64,000 nt of DNA, taken from positions 100,392,897 to 100,456,896 of the forward strand of contig OX638370.1 of the NCBI GenBank assembly GCA_951812925.1. The letters are read 5' to 3'. Below, piece by piece: positions 56,132 to 64,000 of this stretch (its first letter is position 1; each line of letters opens with the position of its first letter). The translations under genes were made by a program, and so were the position numbers. The DNA comes from Calliopum simillimum. Its lineage: Eukaryota > Arthropoda > Insecta > Diptera > Lauxaniidae. Under the pieces are notes generated by a model. That model made no database searches and was not told the DNA's origin. It was given only the letters and a program-made list of their open reading frames with translations.

Positions 56132-57640
56132 GGCTAATAGAGATATTCTGGAGAAATTTAAGGATTGCATTAAATGGAGACGTGCCACTTAAGGCCTGTG
56201 TTCCTCAAGGAATAGCTTTAGAATACATCATAATAAGATGTTTGCGAAGATTTTAATAAACTTTTAAGGGTTAAAATAAATCAATATCTTGCAACTATAT
56301 AAAGATGATAAGTCTTAGAACTAAATTTCGCATGTTTATTTCTAGTAATAAGTTTCTTCGTTGTTTCAAGAACTAACCCTTTTACATGTAGATAAGTATG
56401 TATTTTTTTATATTTACTTGTATGTACGCATATATTTCCTACAATTTTATTCACATTTTTGTCTGTAAAATAATACCCTTGTCGGTTCGTTAACTAATTA
56501 AAATATTTCCTGTGCCACATTGTTTTATTTAATTGAGTTTCAAGTTAAACAAACTCTAAAAAAGGAGTCACAAAAATAGGATGTAGGATAACGTGAACGT
56601 ACGTATATACCATATGTAAGTATGTGCGTTTAGATTTGAAACAGGATGCAACCAAAGCGACTGTCGTCGTCTGTCAAACGCAAAGCCAGCTAGTAATGCT
56701 GTTTGATATGTCATAAATGTCATATTTTTTCGGGTTATACTTATCGAAAAAGAGTACCCACAATGAAAAAAAAAATATATTAAGGCATAACAAAATTTCT
56801 TACCTGTCTGCATTTTGAGTAAAGGCTGCTTTGCAACTGCAATGCAATTTAAAGCATTTCGCGAGATTTTCATATGTTTTTCGATAAAGCAATCATTACC
56901 ACCCGTTGTCCTTAATGTGCACAATAACACAGACATATTTGCACATTATAAATTTTAATTTTGATTTTTACAAATAAATATGTATGTGCTGCACTTAATT
57001 GAATTAAATTCATTGTTTGTAACTAACATGTGTCAGGCGGGGTATAACGAGTCACACAATGAATGTAGTCAACTTTTAGGCGCCCTATCAATATCCTTAA
57101 AACGTGGCATGTGGTTAAATTACAAAAACAAAAATGCACGCCACTTAATTATAGACTTTACAACGATTTCAATGCGAGTTGCCATAAGACTCTTTCCGAA
57201 AGTGTTGAAAATATTGGAAAGGCTGAAAATCACGCGCATTATTTTCTCATACCTTTGACCACCCGTAGTGTGTTGAGTTTTTAATTTTTATAAAGTTTTA
57301 TTTTAAAATTTTTTTTTTTTTTTTATCCTCAACTTCTGCATGGCTATCAATTACAATAACACCAGGCAAATTGATTAAAAACCTTAGTACAAGCATGATG
57401 CAAGGAGTACCGTATGCATGTGGCATAACATGAATAGTTTTGCAATTATTTTAAAACGTTACACAATTTCCTACCCTACTTTTTTCCTCCTTATCATGAT
57501 TGGCAGCCATTAGGGTTAATGTAAAACCTGGCAATTAAATCGGAAACAAAATTGATACTCAAAACTTTCATTTAGTTGATGTGATGAGTATTTCTCACGT
57601 TATATTTTGTGTTGCATTATCCTGTAACATTTAGAGGGTG
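56132..57640. other. Mostly repeat-free DNA
   Basis: Immediately right of the foldback, 56150-56230 reads LNGDVPLKACVPQGIA, weakly like a reverse transcriptase PQG motif, and is too short to assign. 56.56-57.30 kb looks single-copy. It holds a 122-codon minus-strand frame and a 92-codon plus-strand frame, neither with a recognisable domain. Candidate conserved intronic sequence. Confidence 0.35.
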
Positions 57641-59340
57641 CACAGTATTAAAATGAATCGCTTTCATCGGGTGCGTTCTTTAACGCTGCTTTTAGTATCC
57701 CTACATGGCCATTCCGAATCTTGTATTTGCCTCCCCAATGAACTTTTCCAGTAGAGTTTTGGCTTAACAAACTGCCTCATGGATTCCAATCAAGATCTTG
57801 GCAGCAGACTTCGTAAGATGATTTCCCCGTCTACTCTCATTAGCTTGAGTTAATGACGTCGCCTGTTATCACGCCGCCTAAGACAAGGTCTTGTATCTGG
57901 TCAATATGAACATATGTCGTCAGCCTAGTCGATACTCTGTTATCGTTCGTAAAGTTCCATCGGATTCTTCTTTTGTTCAAACTGCTTGATAAGTCTTTAT
58001 CCAAGATAAGGTCAAGAACGGTGCGGCAGTGAATAATGACAATGTCAAACGAAAACAAATTGATTATATTATCAGTTTCTGGTTCAGTGTACTCAGACTC
58101 GTACTACAGAATGAACGGAGGTTGGGTGTCTCCGGTAGACAGTTGACAGCTTGTCTTGTTCCGCAGCTGGTAGGCAATAATTAGGCAAAGTTCAGCCTTT
58201 CTAACCTTATTGTTGTGCCCGGCGGCTATAAGCGGTGTCGAAGTTGTTGACTGAATGGATGCAATGGAGGCTTAAGGTGGTGATGCATGGTGGTGGTGGA
58301 GGATTTAGGTCCTCCCAACCAGACTGTTGTGAGTTATTCTAGACAATCAGCATGTTGAGGGTGATGGTTCGCAGGCCCCGACCTTTCATCCCACCTCCAA
58401 AATTGAAGGCAAATGTTGTTTAATCGAAGGTTTACAAAGGCGCAATCTTGTTGGTAAGAAGATTGATAGATGATTAAACTTTGGTTACCAGGAGGTTAAC
58501 AAAAGAGGGAAGGTAAACGGCTAGGCATTGCCTCATATCTGGACCCAAGCAGCCTGCTGTCTCCCAGCGTCAAGCCCTAGTAATGATAGTTGGCAGTGGC
58601 ACTTTTGACCGAAGTATCGCTGTCGGCTACCAGTCAAAGCAGGAAGGCGGAAGAGCGTGTCTTTTAGAGAGAGGAGAGATTTTCCCTTTAATCTCCAATT
58701 GTCACGTTACGCATATGGCAAAGTGGTCAATAGCAATCCAAGACAGGATTTCGTAGGTTTTACTGAGAAATGCGCACTTGGTAACGCGTTCCCACAATCC
58801 ATAGTAAGTTGAGTCGTGCAGGGTAAAGTGGTAGGACTAATTTGCACAAGAAAGTCGTGAGCTTTCTTGAACAGAAGGATGCACCAAGAAACGTGTTTCT
58901 ACAATCCATGATAAATCGACAAGGATGATTAGTCCAATGCTGATCAGAGCTATACAGAGCTAAAAGTAGTGTTTTGCTACGAAATCTGATCAGAAATTAT
59001 TCTGGTACCACCGGATCCCTTTGAAGCATCTGGTTCGATGGATCTTCTAACTGGTGGCTGCGGTTTGGACCTAAATGGCTCGGTGTGGAGTTGCATTTTC
59101 AACCGGGTGCCATGATCCAAAGAATGGCAGGGGTAAAAGATAGTTCTTACTTCCTCATCATTGGGAGGAATTCGTGTCTGATCGCATGATTCTAAAAGTG
59201 GGAACCATCCATTGGCATTATGTTTATGAAGGGTTACGCCGTCCGTCGTTAAACTGAACCAAGTGTGAAAAAAACCGTGAGATTAAACCATCATGGCAGG
59301 TTTTCACTTTAAACACAGGATATATCTTTAGAATGAACGT
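57641..59340. other. GC-richer block of unknown origin with an internal repeat
   Basis: Base composition rises visibly against the surroundings. Runs such as GGTGGTGATGCATGGTGGTG and long G-rich phrases suggest decayed coding or TE sequence, but no frame exceeds about 70 codons. Two related segments about 110 bp apart share CG[CT]GTT[CT]C[CT]ACAATCCAT and a following GATAAATCGA / AGTAAGTTGA (58785 and 58889). No family recognised. Confidence 0.35.
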
Positions 59341-60258
59341 CACTGGTCCAAAACAAAAGGTTGGCCTCAGAAATTTTTCGAGACAAGGACCATGACGCTG
59401 ATATAATTTGAAGACGAAGACCATGGCCTTTTGTCCAATAGCAAAACAGAGATTGGTCTTAGTCTTGTTCAAGATGATAATTAAGACCAAGTCTGATATT
59501 TCTTCTTTTTTTTTTTTGCGGAAGATGTTTCCTTTATTAAGGCATTCGTTGCCACCTCTTTTCAACAACTTACGTTGGGCCTACGCTATATTTGCTTTTG
59601 TAGTAAGTAGTGCTTAAACAGTCTGTTTCAACATCTCTAATTTTTTTTTTTAGGAAAGGGAGATACTAGGAAGGACTAAACCGGTTTAGGACTTGAGCTT
59701 TAGCCAAAAAGAAAGAGGTACCAATGACTGCGAACTCTGGTTTTGTGTCAGGAGCCCGCCTAAGCAAGAAGATGCATAGCGGTAGCGTTTTTTATTGCCA
59801 AAACATTTCTCGAATTCTGGCACCTAGTTAAGCCTCTTTCCCGTTTAAGCGTAATATGCTTTTTACATACGTAGCGTCTAATTAAAAACCAAATTTTATG
59901 CCCACTAGCAAAAGTAGTTGTTAACTCACATCTTCTCTCTGCCCTATTTCTGCAGTTGAAAAAAGTATTCACCGCTATATCGAGTTCTGCGTCGGCGTAT
60001 ATGCAATTTAGTTTATCTGATAGCTACTGCTTAATGTCATAATTTACCTCGCCAAACTGCCTGCTTAACAAGTTGTGCAACTGAGGAATTAGCTGCAGTT
60101 TCCAGCGTCCGACGCTTTCACTTTGCCGTCTCTCTTCCTAGCATTGTAAAGTGTAAGCCCAGGCACGTCTTAATCTGTCCACTGATCTACCAGTTGATTT
60201 TTCTGTATCCACAGTCTTTGACTTTCCATAAGACTGCTATTCGGTCTTGGACTTTTAT
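59341..60258. repeat. GACCAA-rich repeat pieces and flanking DNA
   Basis: 59365-59500 matches the left half of the 52999 MITE (TTTTTCGAGAC, GCTGATATAATTT, AAGACCAAGTCTG). A further piece (GGTCTTGGACTTTTA, 60243-60257) directly abuts the mariner at 60259 and is completed on its other side. Between them (59.5-60.2 kb) is unremarkable DNA. Confidence 0.45.
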
Positions 60259-61289
60259 ACGAGGGCAGTTTGAAAGGTTAAATCTTGAATAAAATTGTTT
60301 TCGGTTAAAAACTATTTTAGCCCTTTTTTTCTACTTTCAAATGATAGGTTTCTCAAGGCCCTCAAAATAGTCGTTTGCTTCAGTAATGACCTCTTTATTC
60401 TACCCAAATCTCTAACCGCGCATTAATTTCTTCAGGTTTGAAAATAGAAAAAAGTTCCAGAGGGCTAAATCTGAAAAATTAAGCTAAATTGGGTGTTAGT
60501 TCTTTGCCTAATTTATAGATTTTTGCTATAATAACTACAAACGTGTGCACCCGCTCATTTTTCTTCGCCAAATGCGGTCGTTTCTGCTTCCAATCAATAT
60601 CGAATCTGTCGAAAAGCTCTGAATAATATTCGCCAGTGATAGTTTTTTCCTTTTTAGGGTAATCAATATTAATGGCACTGTGTCCATCACAAAACAACTG
60701 TGGCCATGATCTTGTGGTTCAATAGACCCACCTTGGACTTTTTTGGCGCACTTTCTCCAGAAGAAACCCTGGTATGTCATGATAGATCCGTGGATCTTCC
60801 ACGATAAAGAAACGGCGCAAAAAATTGTATCGAGTTGCACCAAACTCTCCTTTGAAGTAGTCACACGGTTGTGCTTATGATCGAGTGAGAGAATACGCAG
60901 CAGCCATCGCGCAAAAAGCTTTTTTATGTGCAAATATTTATGTTAAATACGATAGGTATACCTATTTAGTTGAGATGCCAAAAATCTGATTCACCTCAAG
61001 CTGATTCATTTTTTGATCATCCAATATCACTCCTTGGATTTTATCGACAATTTCGCTTGAGCGATCTAAATATTAGGGCGGCACTTGTGCAGATACAGCC
61101 ACAACGGAACTCAGTAAACCAATCTTTAGCCAATAAAATTGACGATATCTCAAACACAAGCTTAATGACCCAGCTAGCTCAACATTTCACAGAAGTCTGT
61201 TAAAATGTGGCAGCTGACCGAAACAGTGTTGGATTTAAAGTTACTTTGGGGGAAATTCAAAAAGACTCGAACTTGTCAAACTGCCCTCG
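60259..61289 (-). mobile_element. Mariner transposon, decayed, minus orientation
   Basis: The TIRs CGAGGGCAGTTTGAMARGTT are flanked by TA (60257-58 and 61290-91). On the minus strand the transposase reads SNEIV-K-QGVILDD (about 61060), LFARWLLRILSLDHKHNRVT (about 60910), SLSWKIHGSIMTYQG in a shifted frame, then HSAINIDYPKKEKTITGEYY, SELFDRF and RPHLAKKNERVHTF. The HQDN- and SPDL-type Asp motifs are destroyed. It is 1031 bp against ~1.3 kb for the family, with many stops. It lies inside a GACCAA-rich repeat. Confidence 0.8.
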
Positions 61290-61467
61290 TATTTAATGAG
61301 GGTATCAAGCCCCCTCAAACATAAATTTATCTCTCAATATGGAATTTGACATCTTAAAAACTCAACTGCTTTGAAAAGATGAAGGCCAAGACTAAAATTC
61401 TTACCATGATCAATATCAATACACAATATCAGAACGAAGACTAATTCAGGCTTACTCATCACTAAAA
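61290..61467. repeat. GACCAA-rich MITE, right part
   Basis: It matches the right half of the 52999 element (TTATCTCTCAATATGGAATTTG, CTTAAAAACTCAACTGC, AAGACTAATTCAGGCTTACTC) and ends in the same TIR, ACTCATCACTA (61466). The left part is separated by the mariner. Confidence 0.55.
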
Positions 61468-61807
61468 CTCGAATCGCTCCTTACATTTACGCTTGGCAAC
61501 CTTTAGAATTTTCTAAGGTATAGACAAAAATGTGTATTACGTGTTAAGAAATTTTAATTTTTCAATCAACCTAAATGTAACTTATTAAAAAACCATTAAC
61601 ATTTTGCCTTAAGACAAATTATAAATGATAACAACAACAACAAAAGCACTAAAACCATAACTAATTAAAATGATAAAATTGTAACACGTAAGTAATATGG
61701 ATGTAAAAGTTGTAGCAACATAATGAAGATTACAAACAACAAGGAATGTAAGTAGTAAGAATTCCAGAAACAAAAATTAAAAAAAAAAAAGAAAGAAAAC
61801 TAGTAAG
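61468..61807. other. Intronic DNA without recognised features
   Basis: AT-rich with AACAACAACAACAAAAG (61630) and an A run (about 61777-61790). Nothing else supported. Confidence 0.35.
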
Positions 61808-62428
61808 GGTGTTAACTTTGGCCTGGCCAAACATTAAATACCCTACACTGCAGTATTTTTTAAATTTTGCTCATACAGGAGGTGCCACGCCCTCTTGTCC
61901 GAGTTCACCCAGCTTTTGCTCAGAGCTTGCATTTATAGTTCTTAGTGTCTGAGTGAAATTTGGTTGGATTATCTCAAAAAACGTTTTCAGTATAGCGTTG
62001 TGAAGCTTTCGCTTATATAGGAGATGCCACGCCCTCTAGTTCGAATACGCACTGTTTTTGCTCAGAGCTTGCGCTTACAATTCGTAGTATTTATGTGTAT
62101 CTTGGTTGCGTTGTCGTGAAAAATACTCCTAAAATTGCATTTTGAATACATTTTTTATATGGGCGGTAGGCGTGTCCATTGATCGATTTTGTGTTCCAAA
62201 CTTCATTGAATTATTTTGCTCAGTTTTCCCAAAAAGTGTATTTCAACACACAGCCAGCCTGCCAGCCTGCCAGCCTGCCAGCCAGCCAGACAGACGGACA
62301 TGGCTATATCGACTCAGGAGGTGACGCTGATCAAGAATATATATACTTTTCTATATCTGCCACGCCTCCTTCTCTGCATTACAAACGGAAGGACAAAGTG
62401 AATATACCCTGAGTGTAGGGTATAAAAA
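61808..62428 (-). repeat. Dispersed TATACCC repeat, copy 5
   Basis: The minus-strand image of the 16.85-kb repeat. It starts at the right with TATACCCTACACTCAGGGTA and ends at the left with GCAGTGTAGGGTATTTAATG plus GGCCAGGCCAAAG. Two internal units remain (GGGCGTGGCAYC at 61885 and 62023, about 140 bp apart). Its TCCGTCTGTCTGGCTGG segment is locally expanded into CAGCCTGC units (62253-62285). Confidence 0.72.
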
Positions 62429-64000
62429 TTCAAAGAGTACAAAAGTGACGAAAGAAAATGTAGCTAATAAACTGACACAATAAAAAATTAAAGAATTATA
62501 AAAGAATTTCGGAGAGTTTTCAAGCAATTTAAAGTGTTGTACAAAATTACAGCGGATAAAATCACTCTGCCTTTAAGGTTCCCCAGCTTTTTCAGCTAAG
62601 AATTTAATAAAGAGCACTGAACAGTTTTCGGGCAATTTAGAATTTAACATAATGCCGCCTCTAAAGAATTCCCAAAAAGGAACGAAATATTTTTTGAATA
62701 CATGGGCATAGTGCTTCCTTTGTCACTGACAACTCACTCATTTTGTATGCGTGTGTATTGTACGTATACATGCATACATACATATATAAAGAATGCTTGT
62801 GTGTTAAAAGTCAATTTTCCAATTTGCAAACTGTCAGAAACATTTGAAAAGCAATTTGTGGCGCTTTTCTGGCGTTTAAGGCCTTAGTACAAATCTACTA
62901 CTGCCCCACCACCACCATCGACACCAACAGCACTCCTGCAACAAAAACGCTGCCACAACTCTTGGCAGCGCTCCAGAGACTTGACTATACGACGACGACG
63001 ACAATGGACCAACTGCTGCTGTTACTGTTGCCGGTGAAGAAGTTTTCCAATAAAATTTGAAAAGATTTTCCGACCCGTCGAAAGTTTATGAAAGAGATTA
63101 AAGTTGAAAGCTAACTAACTAACTGGCGTCGGGGGAGTGGAGGTGGCGCTTGAGGGTGGTTGTTTGCTGCAAAAGGCGTAAGCGCAAGTGGGCGGTTGGT
63201 GGGTGACGCCCACTTCAAAGTTATTAACGGAAAATTGTCTCACTAACACAGAAGCAACAACATGAATACAAATTGACTGAGCGCTGCTCTCGTTGTTTGT
63301 TTGTTTTTCTTTCTTCTCTATCGCTCACATGCTCTGGCTATTGCTCTCGCACACATTTTCATCAGCATCAGAGGTGAAAGCTCATAAGTGGTTACTTTTT
63401 TTTAATGTGTTTGTGGGTGGTAATGGGTGGGTGGGTGTTTTTCCAACATTTTTTTTCTTACTTTATTTAATTTGATGCTGTGCTCTTGTGTATGTATGGG
63501 TATTTATTTATTAATGCATGTATATATAAATAATTTCTGTGTGTGTATTTGTATACATTTGGTCTGTGTGTGTGTGTGTGCGTATTTTTGTATGTGTTTG
63601 TTTTCATTATGGCGCGCCATGAATGGAAATTACAAAATTGATTTTGATGATTTAATTAAAATGAAGAAACGCGCTCAAATTATAAACGACAACTAGTTTG
63701 GTTTGAGCTGGGAAATGGTTTAATGAATTTTGGGGAGTGTTGGGTTGTGTTGGCAGTCACTGTAAATGCGGCCTGCACACAAATGTCAATATCAATTTTG
63801 TTATTACGACAAAGTTGGTAGATGAAGTTAGTTAGTATAAATTATAAAACAGGGTTATGCTTATATCTTTTATTTTTATAAAAAATAAAAGAATTTTTTA
63901 AGTTTTTGGTTCTATTGGTCATATAATATATTTATTGGTGATTCTGCGAAAGTTGTACCATAAGATGTCTTTTTTGTCCTAACCAATTCTTAATATTTTT
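62429..64000. other. Single-copy-looking DNA with simple repeats
   Basis: 62.86-63.25 kb is GC-richer and includes CCACCACCACCATCG, GACGACGACGACAATGG and GGTGGGTGACGCCCAC. The mix suggests conserved non-coding or nearby exonic sequence, but no frame with splice signals was found and it does not resemble Rx. A TG-rich microsatellite (GTCTGTGTGTGTGTGTGTGC) lies at 63563-63580 with related TGTGTGTATTTGTATAC upstream. Confidence 0.4.

Noticed and set aside
56150..56230. Reverse transcriptase PQG-like motif
   Set aside because: Too short (about 16 residues) and without neighbouring RT motifs.
56568..56936. 122-codon minus-strand frame, among the longest outside Rx and TE
   Set aside because: No recognisable domain, no splice context, composition like its surroundings; length alone is not evidence.
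62142..62412. Three overlapping + strand frames with ACQPASLPACQP-type text
   Set aside because: They come from the CAGCCTGC expansion inside a non-coding dispersed repeat.
63427..63696. 89-codon frame rich in Cys and Val
   Set aside because: Translates a TG microsatellite.
9535..64000. Searched for the Rx WFQNRRAKWRR exon and OAR domain
   Set aside because: No matching codon pattern was seen; eye inspection cannot exclude a short exon completely.

Overview
The window is AT-rich, intron-rich and TE-dense insect DNA. One gene is certain: the retinal homeobox gene Rx on the + strand. Its homeobox is near-identical to the fly protein as I know it. The mariner, LINE and dispersed-repeat types, together with the long introns, suggest a higher fly larger-genomed than Drosophila, possibly a tephritid fruit fly. 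The family-level assignment is inference.

Layout. 1-0.7 kb: one end of a foldback repeat. 1.0-1.9 kb, minus strand: a decayed fragment of Neuroglian that keeps two small introns. 2-8 kb: AT-rich DNA with a transposase HTH fragment. 8.06-9.53 kb: two Rx exons joined by a 64-bp intron. The second ends exactly at the conserved splice point inside the homeobox (after homeodomain residue 46). I did not find the exon carrying the recognition helix, so the remaining ~54 kb is most likely Rx intron.

The intron is a layered collection of transposable elements. Several can be delimited to the base by terminal inverted repeats (TIRs) plus target-site duplications (TSDs). They include a Transib-type element whose ends carry the RAG heptamer CACAGTG (12.9-13.9 kb), two TIR-bounded mariners (20.3 and 60.3 kb), a CACTA-type foldback (23.0-24.1 kb), a jockey-like LINE 3' end (33.8-35.0 kb), hAT-like elements (43.5 and 48.0 kb), an LTR-retrotransposon remnant with a lysine-type primer binding site (51.9 kb), and five copies of a dispersed repeat with a ~142-bp internal tandem unit. 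The most intricate structure is a four-layer nest at 37.5-42.7 kb: dispersed repeat, then mariner, then a Harbinger-like element, then a TA-flanked MITE.

Between the repeats are stretches without visible repeats (for example 26.4-27.3, 30.6-31.5, 44.2-44.7, 56.5-57.6 and 62.4-64.0 kb). If anything regulates Rx here, it probably lies in these; the best-looking one, with clustered TAATT sites, is 44.50-44.64 kb. No functional transposase, rRNA, canonical tRNA gene or CRISPR array is present.
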